This document shows, piece after piece, positions 34,481 to 46,900 of a stretch of 64,000 nt of DNA. The position numbers were made by a program, and so were the translations under genes. Source of the stretch: Mytilisepta virgata (Eukaryota; Mollusca; Bivalvia; Mytilida; Mytilidae); assembly GCA_028015205.1 (NCBI GenBank), contig CM051510.1, forward strand, positions 29,636,580 to 29,700,579. The letters run 5' to 3'. How positions within the stretch are numbered: the first letter of the stretch is position 1; every line of letters starts with the position of its first letter. A model generated the notes under the pieces. The model made no database searches, was not told the DNA's origin, and saw only the letters and a program-made list of their open reading frames with translations.

Positions 34481-35140
34481 CAATTTAGCAGTCCCAGTAA
34501 AGCACAATTTGGCACAAAATCTGTACCAGAGTTGCGACAATTTCTGCCCCATATAGAAAGCTAAAACTCGCCCGACTTGCATTATCCTTCAAATTTCCCT
34601 TCACTCTCGTAATCTGGAAAGCGCCATGCTCATGCCTAACAAAACACTGAAATCACGTGATCGGAATAATAATTTCTGCCCCGGGTGCGGCAATTCCGGA
34701 CTAAATCGGAAATCAAGTAATAAGGGCCTCCATGCGATTTTGAGATTAATAGTAGCAATAATAGCACTGTTGCATTGATTTAACATTAGACACACCCATG
34801 TGTATGTTTTGTTTCATTAAGATATACACTATACTGATACACTTTCTTGACTCTTACGATACAAGACTGAATACTTCAAAAACCTTCAAATGCCTAACAA
34901 ATTTAGCTTACCTAACCACATTACCGGATGTCACCTCTAGTTTCTTTGGTTTCCTGCTGTCTTCGTCTAGTTTTGTTTAGTTCGATTTGTATGTTTCAAC
35001 GAAAATTGATATCTAGGCTAAGTTTTAGATAACAAACAAGATGAATCATCGAAATACAAAAAAAAAAAAAAAAAAATAAAATTAAAAATTAAAAAAAAAA
35101 AAAAAAAATTAAAAATAAAAATAAAAAATGGCCGCTTTGG
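34481..35140. other. Non-coding DNA with A-rich stretch
   Basis: 35058-35127 is nearly pure A with scattered T (simple sequence). The rest shows no recognisable gene. The A-rich stretch abuts the tandem array to the right. Confidence 0.5.
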
Positions 35141-36000
35141 GCGACATCTGCTATTGCTCGCAATTGCAATTCTAGTTCTTCTTATTCTTATTCTTCTCAG
35201 TGAAGCTTGTCCGGCTCAGACATTTTTTATCTTTTGACCTGGGTGTATGACCATAAGACGATGTGTTGCGTAGTATCATGACCCACATATGACCTTTGAC
35301 CTCAAGGTCAAATTATTGATTTTTTTCTCACATAACCATGTCCGGGACAGAACTTTGTTTATCTTATAACCTAGGCCTATGACAATTAGCATGTGGGTGT
35401 ATCATCATAAGACGATGTATCGCGTAGTATCATGACCCACAAAATACCTTGACTTTTGACCTCAAGGTCATATTACTGATTTTTTTCTCATACAACCAAT
35501 TCCTGCCAGAACATTTTTTGATCTTTTGACCTAGGCCTATGACATTTGCCATGTGGGTGTATCACCATTATATAATGTGTCCTCAAGGTCAAATTATGAC
35601 TAAAATTATAGTATTTCCTGGCCCGGATTACTTTTTTCTTTTGACTTGAGCTTATACCCTTTGGTATGTAGGTGTGTCCTCATGAGTCGGTGTGTCACTT
35701 ATCATCCTAACCTCTATATAACATTGACCTTTGACTTCAATGTCAGCGAAGCTTCTTCGGGTCATAATTTTGTTGTCTTTTTACCTACGCTTATCCCTTT
35801 TGGTATATAACCAAGAGGTGGTGTGTCACCTACGATTATGACCTCCATGTGAAATTGACCTTTGACATCAAGGTCAAATTATGACTAAAATAATAATATT
35901 TACTTGTGTAGGTTGTAACTTTTTTGTCTTTTGACTTAAGCTTATACCTTTGGTAATACCGTATGTAGGTGTAATCCCACGACGCGGTGTTTCACGTTAG
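35141..36000 (+). repeat. Degenerate tandem array (~160-bp period)
   Basis: Repeats the order TCATGACCCACA, TGACCTTTGACCTCAAGGTC, AAATTATTGATTTTTTTCTC, TTTTGACCTAGGCCTATGAC, CATGTGGGTGTATCA, with copies near 35290, 35450, 35580, 35725 and 35855. A further piece at 36410-36495 follows an insertion of unrelated sequence. The core contains two TGACCT half-sites one base apart. I read this as a repeat, not a regulatory region. Confidence 0.75.
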
Positions 36001-36409
36001 TGCTTTCCCAGAAATCTGTAAGGCATGTTAAATTTCATATTTTGAGAGCAGTTTAAAAAGATAATATTGGGGGCACTCTACCTTGACATGAGGGCAGTAT
36101 ATTTATCAAAACCTGCAATAAACAGCCTTCACCCTAGTGTGATGGTGTAAAAGTGTTATAAAAGTGTGCCAACACAACATGAGTACATGAATAAATGCAA
36201 ATCAGTTTAAGATAATATTAAACTAACAATTGATTGTTTGTTTAGTTGGGGTTTGCGCCGTTTTCAGCACATTTGGCTATTTCATTTGAAAGTTGGACTT
36301 GGCTACTTGGGGGCACTTTGTAAAATTGATGATGAGGGCAGCGTGGTGCTTGAAGACGGAGGCATGGTGCAGCGCCATGCTAAATTAGTCTAGGGAAACG
36401 TCTACACGT
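36001..36409. other. Sequence inserted in the tandem array
   Basis: This stretch separates the main array from its last unit (36410-36495). GGGGGCACT recurs at about 36070 and 36310, and GAGGGCAG at 36090 and 36336, suggesting a second duplicated repeat. No gene. Confidence 0.4.
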
Positions 36410-36499
36410 ACCATAGTGACCTCCATGACCTTGAACTTTGACTTCAAAGGTCAGTGAAGCTTCTCCAGGTCATAACTTTGTTGTCTTCTTACCTTAGAG

Positions 36500-38005
36500 G
36501 TAGATAGGATTAAACTGGAATGGTTTATTCCATTTACTCCACTTTCCGTTCACACTAGAATGACCAGAGATAACTAATCCGGATTTGCCCCACATAACTT
36601 TACCTAAATTGAGAGGTGATTTTTACCCGGATTAAATCGTTCACACAACTAAAAAATAACCCGGATTAATTAATTCGGGTCGGACTCGGATTAATGGTAT
36701 AATGTGAACGAGGTATTATATTCTAATTCGCCAAGCTCAAACCAATATAAATTATTTATAAAATAAAAACTCAACACATAAATAGCAGCAAGTCTGTCTA
36801 CAGCTATAACAGCATATTTATTATCATATTAACAAATTCAAAATTATCAAAATAATTTCATTAAATGTCCAAAATTTCTATATACATCCAACAGTCAGTC
36901 GTGGCACATAGCTATCTACAAAAGAGAAAACTACACATTATTTCAATGTTAAAATAACTAATGTCTTGGTTTCCAATACATAAACAGTTGTACAATGTGT
37001 CATCAGTGTTCAGGCAATCAATATTTGCTATATTGCTCTAGTAGTATTTAATTTTTTTTAACATGTTTTATCTTATGGATTTGTACCAGTATGCAATATT
37101 TGTACCAGTATGCATACTACAAAATGGTTGGGTGGGTGGCCATTAACATCATTACGTACTGCTGCTACACGTGTTAGTAGAAAAAAAATTCGATTAGCTA
37201 AATGTCATCATAAAACTGCTTAAATACCACTTGTACACGAAATGCACGAATTGCACCTATATCCTAACTCCTATATACCCGCACTGCGTATATATATCAT
37301 TCAACCATGACGGACATACACACATACACGTAAATAGTAAACATTAACACGTGGTCCAAAATCCATTTATGTGCGCCGTTAACTGTAATAAATATATCTA
37401 GAAACACCTTACCTAAAGTACCAGGATTCCGTTTAAAAGTAAACGACGACCGAGGAATTTGGTATGGAAGTTCCAATTTAACATAAAAGGTCGTCATCAA
37501 ATTTATCTAATAAATTTTATTGCGTCAAGTTTCCCTATTTATATTTGATTACCGAGTAAAACTAATCTTACTGGAACAAAACACGTCATCAATCCAATTA
37601 GTTTTTTTTCTTTCTAGTTCCGTTAGAAAACACTAAACCTAATAATTATATAACCGTTAAGTTTATTACCTGTGATGTTACGCAACAAAATTTATGAGGT
37701 TATAAATACAACGAGAAATGCTAATTATGTTTCAAGCACCTGATATCGAGAGTCTAATAGAAGATCCACACAGTTTTGGTACCATTTGGATTTACCGTGT
37801 TCTACTGAACACAGTATATTTTGAAACTAGGAAACGGTCGTACTATACTGAAAAGAAAGAAAAAAAAAGTTACGCATGAAAAAATGATAAAACACATTTT
37901 AACTGATTTTAAATTCAGTGAGTTGGGGAAAATGGAGAAAAAACTTCTGGAAATGAAGAAAAGAGATATACAAATGAATAATGATGAAATAAAAATAATT
38001 ATAGT
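36500..38005. other. AT-rich DNA, nothing recognised
   Basis: A short direct repeat (TTTGTACCAGTATGCA twice, 37079-37115) is present. The lysine-rich 62-codon frame at 37821-38009 starts at TTG and ends inside a MITE, so it is not a credible gene. Confidence 0.4.
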
Positions 38006-38158
38006 ATAACTAATCTTGAAATGCGAATACCTAACAATCTACAACGAGTTACAGAACAACACATTAATTCACGAGTGCGCATAGCGCACGAGTGAATTAT
38101 TAGTGTTTTTCGGTCGCGAGTTGTAGATCTTTGGTATTCGAATTTCAAGATTAGTTAT
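38006..38158. mobile_element. Hairpin MITE
   Basis: 153 bp folding almost end to end: ATAACTAATCTTGAAAT at the left faces ATTTCAAGATTAGTTAT at the right, with CTACAAC/GTTGTAG and a central GAGTGCGC/GCGCACGAG-type tip. Arms carry scattered mismatches, so it is older than 24995-25153. Confidence 0.85.
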
Positions 38159-38759
38159 TCTGTTTATTACATTGAAATATTCCATGTATTTAGAAATTTT
38201 AACGATAAAATACAAGGGATTGTGTTTTTATTTAATTACGCTTCGACCATTGTACAGCAACGTCGTTGGCGACGGTTATTGTTACGTCACTTCCTAGAGT
38301 GAAATATGACTTTTGATTTCACAGGGTGAATTATAAATTTTGATATCACTCGGAAATCCCGGTATTTCACCACACTCAATGTAATAATCAATATTAAATA
38401 AATAAACAAATAATGATTTAGAAAAAAATGAAGCCCATCCTACATCGATCACTAAGTAGATTTGTACAGTGACACTGAACACTGAAGAAAGAGTTGTCGT
38501 AATGTTCTGTCGATAAGTAAAAATGTAAACGATACGAAATCTCAATACGCATGTAGTAGTCTTGTAGGTGTAGATGTAATCTCAGAGAACTTACAGAAAA
38601 TACCAAAGTGTCGAGCCAAAGGGAATAAAATCGTGACTACGTCCGCTTATTTTAGCTAAGATTGTTTCCTAGACGATGACTAGTTAAAGTTATCATATTA
38701 TGTTGATCTTAGCTTGTAGAATAGTTTATATAGTGGATCAGGAATGGTGTGACTTCAGC
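38159..38759. other. AT-rich DNA, nothing recognised
   Basis: No supported feature in this stretch. Confidence 0.4.
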
Positions 38760-38985
38760 TTAATATACTAGCCCCTCTCTCGTTGCATTGGCCACTACTT
38801 GGAAGCATTTTAGCCTACTCTTTTTTTTTGACTTGCACTAATGAGTCGAGACTGTCCTCGCAAATGGTGTTGATAGGGTATTGCAGATTTCCTTCTTAAA
38901 ATGTTTTTACTCCGAATGGAAATTTAACCATGAGCCTTTGGTTCAATGTCTGAAGCGTTTACCACTACACCGAGAATCTCTATTG
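38760..38985 (-). mobile_element. tRNA-derived SINE, family 2
   Basis: On the minus strand an A box, CGGTGTAGTGG (about 38962-38972), and a weak B box, GGTTAAATTTCC (38918-38929), lie 32 bases apart. The body (CAACACCATTTGCGAGGACA, GAGTAGGCTAAAATGC, GAGAGAGGGG) is collinear with 39600-39880. More diverged than that copy. Confidence 0.7.
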
Positions 38986-39599
38986 CAAAGGAGTTTTTTT
39001 CTCAGATTGTTCCATCTATGGTATTAACTTTTCAGTTAATTTGGAACTCTGATCAGCTGTAGTTATACTAGACTAGTAACACAATTATGATCTCAAAAGG
39101 CGGTTCTGTTTTGTTTAATCTTGACTCTTAATTTGGAAAATTTCTAAAAGTTGAGTCAATATTAAAATAACATGTCAGACCAGATAAGACCAGCACATTA
39201 CAATTACAATGTCAAAATAAATCATGTCTACCTTTACCTCTACATCTGATTAACTGATCTAAACTTGCCCTGACGTAATTCTTTATTCCGATCTTAATGA
39301 GACTTTTTACTAGTACAGACAAACCTGTATATAAAGGACACCCACGGAATAACAAAAATGCCCTTTTTGAGCAGGGGGACTTTATCTTTGTTCAGTAAAG
39401 GGCATTTTAAACAGTGCCCTCTACAGACAGTGATTTACTATATAGAGGTGCCTATATCTTTCATTTGTCTGAAAAAGTGTTAATTCTGAAGAAAACGTAC
39501 AAATTAACAAGACCAGAATGGTCGTTTACGACAAAATATTGGTTACTTTTGAAAAGTTTAAGCTTATGTATTTGTAATGGATTGGGAAAAACTTCTACC
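38986..39599. other. AT-rich DNA, nothing recognised
   Basis: AAGGGCATTTT/AAAATGCCCTTT (near 39400 and 39355) form a short inverted pair. No gene. Confidence 0.4.
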
Positions 39600-39880
39600 A
39601 ACTTATGGTAATCACTCTCCACCTTGCGAGTGCAAGAGAGGGGTCTGTAGTGGCATTTTAGCCTTCTCATTTTTAACATCAACAGGAGAGTCTTTAACAT
39701 GATAAGCTTGTTGCTCCCATTTTCCCTCCCCATCCGACGGACTAACATATTTTATCGAAACCATCTTCACAAATGGTGTCGAAAGGGTGTCGCAAATTTG
39801 ATCCTTGAAATTTTCATTCCAAACGGAAATCGAGCCATGGAAGGACCTCTGGCCACTACACCACGACACCCTTACGGATT
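39600..39880 (-). mobile_element. tRNA-derived SINE, family 2
   Basis: Minus-strand head with A box TGGTGTAGTGG (39853-39863) and near-consensus B box GGCTCGATTTCC (39825-39836). The boxes are only about 16 bases apart, so part of the tRNA head is deleted. The body matches 38760-38985 (CGACACCATTTGTGAAGATG, GAGAAGGCTAAAATGCC, CTCTCTTGCACTCG). The overlapping 85- and 95-codon frames arise from SINE sequence and are not genes. Confidence 0.75.
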
Positions 39881-39889
39881 CATTTTATA

Positions 39890-40689
39890 GCAGTATTATA
39901 ATACTAATATGAAAAGTTTTTACGAGAAAAGAAAATACATTGCAAGATGAGAAGCTAATAAATCATTGAAAAAAAAATTTAAAAAATTGTAATTTGATAT
40001 TGGTCTATTCTATTAATCTAAGTCACAAAGTAACGTTTTTTATGTTCACATTTCATTTGATTTAAAAGCAGTATGATAAACAAATATCATATTAAAAAAA
40101 CTATTATAACCATGTGTTATTTACCCGCAAAAAAGAATTAATATGATTTATGACTCATAAACTACTTTAATTCGTGTCATCTATAATACCCATAAAAGGT
40201 CCATTTTCCTTTTTCAATATACTGCTTTTAATAAGAAAAGAAGAATTATGGCATTACTTTTATGTTTAATTAACTCTTCCTTTAAAGCTATTTGTTTCTT
40301 TTATGGTGTATGTTTTTAATACGGTAAGTAGCTTAAAGTAACGGATATACGTAAGGACCTAATTAGCGGAATAAATTAGAGGAAAATACAATACGGCTAA
40401 AAGCCCCCCTAAAGTGGTACTAAAGCTTTCATCTTAATGGTTCTCTAGGATTAAACATGAATACAAACATTGTCTTCTTATAAGATCATTAATTATAGCT
40501 CAGAGGTCAATAAAGTAACAGTATCATTCATGGGAAAATATAAGTACCGTGGATAAACGATATTTCGTTTGATACAAATTTTCGATGTTTTCATAGGTAT
40601 ATTTCTAAAGCATCACTGCTAAACTAATTTCAATTTTAAAATCATGAAATGTGTTTTTACCCTCAATTAAGTCCCTTTTCATCTCACCA
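39890..40689. other. AT-rich DNA, nothing recognised
   Basis: No supported feature in this stretch. Confidence 0.4.
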
Positions 40690-40965
40690 CTAGCTACACT
40701 AACTGACAACGAAATATCTTGGATCTGACATGGGCAGCATGGCGGGTGTCCTGCAGGAAGCAGAGACTGCTTACTCTTCCGGAGCACCTGAGTATACCCT
40801 TGGTTTTTTTTAGGTGAGGTCCATGTTGTTCATACATGTATGCTCTTAGTTTTTAATTGTAGTGCATGTATTGTTTTGGTCTTGTCTTCGTTGTTCTCGA
40901 AAAACTTTGTCAGTTGTTTCGATTTTTCCCTCCTTCGAATATCCCTTTGGCATTTCTTGACTACT
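40690..40965 (+). mobile_element. RT retroelement 3' tail, subfamily 2
   Basis: Only the non-coding tail remains: GGCAGCATGGCGGGTGTCCT, AAGCAGAGACTGCTTACTCT, CAGTTGTTTCGATTTTTCCC and CCTTTGGCATTTCTTGACT. It matches 31060-31290 and 31815-32010. Confidence 0.75.
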
Positions 40966-41321
40966 TGTAAACTCAAAACTTCAAGCATAGGCTTCAAGTG
41001 TTTTTAAACAAGGCTCTAACACTCGAAATGTACAATTTTTTGTATAATTGTAACAGACGGCCAGACAAATTACAATGCTTGTCAGTAAAGATCAGAGTTT
41101 AAAAAATACAGTACACCGACGAGCTAGATTCGAAGTTAGAACCTCAGTTTACAGGTAATGAACATTGGTAGTTACATGTCTGATGAACTATATGGAAGGC
41201 TCGGGTGTATCGGCCCTTATATGAATTCTTTAATGAGTTTGAGATATGGACTGTACATTGAGCGTTTGATATTTTTTACAAATGAACCTAACTGTAAACA
41301 ACACGTCCTATTAGTTTTATT

Positions 41322-41700
41322 ATAAGTTGATGTCATCACTTAGGAAATTTGACGGTCGTCATCACGAATTGATTGACCATTACAGTGTTCTAATATCTAA
41401 GATGATGTTGGACCTGTTCCCACTGTCGTAACCTTACATGTGCCTCCACCGATTTGTGACTTCCCCCGGATTTACTTTGTTGAACTTCACGACGGGTGCC
41501 ATATACGGAGCGGGAACTGCTTACCCTTCCGCAGCACCTGGGTTCACTCCTGGTTTTTATAGGAGTTCGTGTTGTTAATTGTTTTTTAGTTTTCTGTGTT
41601 TATTTGTTGTGCTTGTGGTTGTTCATTTGTCTTCCCAGGTTTGTCTGTCCAATGGATTACGTTTCTTTGATTGCTCCTTAGATATATTTGTCCTTCTTAT
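41322..41700 (+). pseudogene. RT retroelement 3' fragment, subfamily 1
   Basis: Starts at AAGTTGATGTCATCACTTAG and runs through the last ~35 codons (ending at the TAA after CACTGTCG) into the tail (GACGGGTGCCATATACGGAG, CTGGTTTTTATAGGAGTTCG). Same boundaries in the tail as 48110-48430. Confidence 0.78.
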
Positions 41701-43440
41701 ACAACATTGTAACGTTGCATTTTATTGGATGACGTCGCAATTCTCAGAGCGTCATTTTTCGTGGAATTTTACGTGCAACTAGAATATTCGAAACTACATC
41801 TAAATATCGAAAAAATTATTTTTAGCTTTTATATTCCTTCAATAAGGTTGATTTTAAATGCTTAGAATAAAGGTCTTGTACTGTAGATTTCATATAAAAA
41901 CTGCTGAAAATAATACATAATTTGACTTTAAATCGCCATTTCTCAATAAACAACCCATAATTTTCTATAAAACGATATGTTATTGCTTTTTTCGTTTCAA
42001 TGATGCTAAATAAAGATAAGGTCACCAGCTTCGTTTCCGTTGTGGAAATCATTCAACTATACGTCCTGTCAGTAAAAACAGTAAAAATCGTGACGACGTT
42101 ACTCTTAAGTTGACATTTTGGCGCTTATTTTCACTCTTCATATAGTAATAAATCTAATATACTAAATAAACGAATCTGGTGACCCCTTATAAATTTTATA
42201 TCAATAAAAAGAGAATTTCTATGGAATAATATATCCTTAAAAAAATCCTTTGGACAGGATTTTGATAAATCTAAATATTTGGCTTTTCGCAGCGATATCT
42301 ATGTGCATTCTATGTATTTACCCATCTGTTTGCCAAAACTTGAAACAACATATTTCGGGAAGTATTAAAGGGACATACATTATTTTTTTGATATTCAGAT
42401 GCAGTTCAACGTACACTAGTTACATGTTCAATTTTTATAAAAATCTGAAATATGGCCCAATTAAGTACCTCCTACCTTAAAGAAGTCATGCCGTCGGATT
42501 TGAAGGTTCGTACAAAGAGTTACTTTCGGATAAAATCATTTTACTTATTTTTTTATAGTACAAATATGTAAAAACCCTCTGAAACCATCATATATCCAAA
42601 TTTGAGGACTGAAAAAATTTCCTTCTTTATATAGAAATAGGTTTTATTAGATTCCGAATACAACCTGAACTCGTTACAGTTCGATTCTGAATACATCCAG
42701 TATCCCTTACGGTTTATTGTGATTTGCTGACTATTAGTAAATTTGGTTTGATTGACTGGTTAATAAGAAAAGTGATTTTTGACGTCACAATTCTCTAACT
42801 TGTCATACAACGGAGAGGTTTATAATTCTCTTGTGACAGATACACTTAACAATTAGTCTATTATAGGGAAATGATATAAAATCTATGAGGTCTACGACAC
42901 CAGGAATCCGACTCATATCACAGTAAAATAGGAACTATATATATATAAATATATGGTAAGAAAGGTTAGAATAAAAAAGGTAAGATCACGTAAACAAGTA
43001 ATATAAAAAAGAGATATTTGACACATTTTTCGATATACACAATTTCTTTCCCTTCTACGTTTTCTAAAACTCCGAGATTTTAAAGTAGTAGAAGTGTAGA
43101 ATATTTTATACTGAGGCTCTCCCTCTCCCCTTCTGCACGGCGTCGTTTCGTTGACTTAACTTCCAATCATTCCGTTATTTGTGTCTGTGTTACAATATCT
43201 AAAGTAATAATTTCGGCTTTGTGCTGCTTTTTTTAAATTAATGATTTTTTTAACAAACCATAATAAATTGCTGTCATAAAACGAAGTATTTTTTCTTTAA
43301 ATTGCATACATGTAGCTCTGTTGTCTCATCAACAATAGCCCCCTATACATCCTTTTACGTGTACAAGAACAAATAAACAACAATAGTTAGTTAAGCCAAA
43401 ACTACTAAAGAACTTTGGCATTCCATAAGTATAAAATAAA
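41701..43440. other. AT-rich DNA, nothing recognised
   Basis: No gene or repeat supported; the frame at 42250-42480 has no domain signal. Confidence 0.4.
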
Positions 43441-43444
43441 TTTA

Positions 43445-43560
43445 AATTATCCGGATTATAATTGACCACGTGATTATTCCAAAGACACCGTATCTTCTAT
43501 ACAAAGTAACTGCAAAGGTCTCGATAATCATCGCCAAACTTTAGAAACTCTACACATGAA
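43445..43560 (-). mobile_element. TTAA-ended MITE family 2, diverged copy
   Basis: TTGACCACGTGATTATTCCAAAG and GATAATCATCGCCAAACTT match the reverse complement of 28130-28230. The left terminal repeat is degraded and the right end is not clear. Confidence 0.5.
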
Positions 43561-43784
43561 AGTTATTTTCATAGACGCCATGCATTTATTACTGATTATA
43601 TTTTAACTTGTGAAGATATATCTGGTACAATATTTCTTCTTTAAATTTTTCAGTCAATTTATTTTTCATAAAAAAGAAATAAAATTTACGGTCAATTTTG
43701 TCTGGAGACCTTAAGACAATCATCTATATATTAACAGTTATTAATTTGGAAATAATGGCGACGAAAACTGGCTGACAATATTAG

Positions 43785-43935
43785 GGGAGAGCACACCCTT
43801 AGCTTGTTAAAGACACCCTTGTATATGTCGAAATGACGTAGGCTAAAATGCCGCTACAGGGGCCACTCTTGCACCAACCGAGTAGAGAGGGATTTGCATA
43901 AGTCAGCATAACTTGTTTCTCAAGTCACTATTGAT
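43785..43935 (+). mobile_element. SINE family 2, 3' part
   Basis: Plus-strand match to the body and tail of 39600-39880: AGCTTGTTAAAGAC, GTAGGCTAAAATGCCGCTAC, GCCACTCTTGCACC and GAGAGGGA. The tRNA-like head is missing, consistent with 5' truncation. Confidence 0.6.
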
Positions 43936-46900
43936 CAAAAAGTCTAAACTTAAATAATTTTGTCCATTTAATTAGCAAATGTTAAAGATATTTTTCTCCA
44001 AAATTGATGACATGTATTATTATCTCCAACATAAATAAAACGAAGAAAATGCATTTCTATCTAGAAATTATGAGCTTGAGGGAAATCATTGGACAATACA
44101 ATTCTATATCCAAATGGTAACGAGTTTGATTCAACAAGAAATGTATTTATCCTTTGACATTAAGCAAATCTAAAAATACCAATGAAAAATCTGAACAAAT
44201 ACTATACCGGCGGACATTTTCCAAGGATATAAGCCAGTTTTCTTATTAAGTGTTTATGTCAGACGGTTCTAACGGCGATTTATACGTCCACAAATTACTT
44301 TCATCAAATCTTCGTAAAGTAGTCATGGTAGTGGTATATTTATACAGCGCCTCAGATAATTGACTTTTCGGGCCAAAAAGAAAAAAAATAAATGTTATTT
44401 GATTTTTTTCCTAAAATGGCGAAAACTTACATGTACAATGTACATACATCTACGCTCAAAATTCACCAAAATATTTTCCTTGTCGTCGTATGCATATTTA
44501 TAAGAATAAAGTTATATGTTTGTTTGTTTCTTTAATTATTTCTTTTATTGTATATTTCAAAACGACTTTTAAATAAATAAAACAAACATGGAATTTCAGT
44601 ATTTATGTTAATTTTCTTAGGATTATCACTTATCCTATTCAGAATACAAGGCACAGCGGTCATAGTACCTAATTGATAAGTTATATGTCATGTATGTAAG
44701 ACTTTGGGGTTTGGCCACTATCAAAATAAACAAGTTTCAATATTTTAGAGGCAGAATGAAAGATAACTAAACCCCTAAAATAACTTTTGGCATTTCCTAT
44801 TATGAGTGTATTTTGAATAAAAGAAAGATTATATAAAATTTGTGCTGGTGCAATTTTAAGAAATGTTAACTTTTTTTAAATTTAAGTTCTATTTTCGAAA
44901 TGTTTGAAATAAAGATTGACGAGTTGAAATATTGTAAAATTGTAATTGAATCATATTTTTCGTTGGTTACACTAAGTAAATATTTACAGAATGTTTTCAT
45001 TTACAATTTTTTTTATTAAATATGCGACAGGAAGAAAAAAAAATTTCAATAAATGATGCAGTGGGTTTTGAAACAAGCCGTCGATATACGAGCTTGAGTA
45101 TAAAGATATGTGGCCCGACCTGATAAGGCTCTGTTTGTATTAAAGTGGAGATATAAAAAATTGAATAAAAACAATTATCTCTGAGGTAGTGACTTTGAAA
45201 CCAACATATTTTTGATTCCAATCTTAATTTAAACGTATACCAAGTTGAGATACAGCTAATAGAGCTTTAAATGAAAAATAAACGAAAATTAACTACCCAG
45301 GAAAATATGTTTAGATACCTTACAGTACTGTATTTGATTAAAATAAGCATGATTTACCATTTGTAGTAAATAAACAAAGATTATCGAATTTTATCCCGTT
45401 TGAAGCAGTAGCCTGGAGATGCCATCTTAAATAAGTGCACTAATTTGTCCTCTTGAAACGAAAACTATTTCTTTTTCACCGTGGAATGTTTACATTAAAC
45501 TTCACAGGATGAAATATCAGATCTCAAATTGGTTCATTTCCGGTCATGATATTTTGCATTTAGAGAGAATTTGCTTAACAACAGTTTTATTAGTATTACT
45601 TTAGAATTAAGAACAATCATTTAAATTTGAGTTCCGCGTACAAAGTAGAAAGTAAACGGCTGGCCATTTAACATCAGCAGAAATAAGCAAAATGATTATA
45701 AATGTATTTAAGTAGGCTCATTGCTGAACATGACAAGTTTCCGGTATCCCATGACCACACACAATTAAACAAAGGAAATGAAAAGGCAAAAGAATATTGC
45801 CTTAAAATTTATCTATTGGCATTCAGAAATGAAAACACTGTTCTATAATAAAGAACCGGAAATTAAAGGGATCAGATGAATGTTTGACGTTAAACATACA
45901 GCTGATCATGACGATTATTTCACGGACCGGTTGTCAAACATTTCCGGCTTTAGCAGACGTCTGTATTCAATCAAATTTGATACCAATATTTGATTAGAGG
46001 AACGAATACCAATGTATGTGTTTACACAGTGTGCTTTCACAATTGCACTTGCCGTCCAAAACTGACAATAAAAAATTCATATACTACACCAGCTGAAATA
46101 AAGAATTTGAACAAGAACAACATTATAAGTATACAAAGAAACAAAGTCATGTCACAATTGCATTTCAAGCCTACTTGTACTCTTCAGATCCTGTTTGAGG
46201 ACTGTTATCTCATCTTTACCATTCTATTCATTCATTTTTGTTGTACCATTTACGTATCCGTAAAACGTTTTAGTTTATTCATATGGGGAATGTCTGATTT
46301 CCGATTTTCTGTAGGGATATTTGTTTAACGTTTTCAGGAGAATGAAGGATATATTAAAAATAATATTTTGGACCAAATACACAATGCCTTGTCTCCATTG
46401 ATCCTTTTATCACAAGCGATTTGTTTTATCTGATTATTTAAATGCTGAATATACTTAAAGTTTTGTCATTGAATTTGTAGATTGTTGCCGTCTTCCGACT
46501 TCCTGTTTTATGAAACTTATTTGCATATGGTGAAGGAGATGTCATTAAATTGTACCTAGAGCAATGGATATAAATCTGTAAACATCAAATTTCAATTTAA
46601 CAAGCACACATTATATATGCAAATCACTACTTTTTTCGTAGAAAAAGATCGATTCATTTGTGTTACTTCTCTCTTTATGCATTCATTTAGATGACTGAGG
46701 GATAAGACCGTGTCTGTTTATTACATCTGGATTGGATTAATTTCCCAGGAGTACGTCTGTCAGATAACTAAGAATACCTCCATTGTCACAAGGTACAAAA
46801 CATAATGAATAATAATCTTTTACTGAAGCGCAGTCCAAACATAAAATAAAACGCATCAATGACTTCTATTTTTCCTTCTCATTATTTTAAAGAGTACAGA

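Noticed and set aside
37821..38009. Lysine-rich 62-codon frame
   Set aside because: Starts at TTG, AT-driven composition, and its end lies at the edge of a hairpin MITE.
39461..39890. Three overlapping frames (63-95 codons) on both strands
   Set aside because: All fall mostly inside a tRNA-derived SINE copy.
41175..41210. Further hammerhead candidate at CTGATGAAC
   Set aside because: No stem II and no CGAAA partner within reach.
45990..46328. 112-codon frame as a host gene
   Set aside because: Starts at TTG, no domain, no splice context that I can support, composition like translated non-coding DNA.
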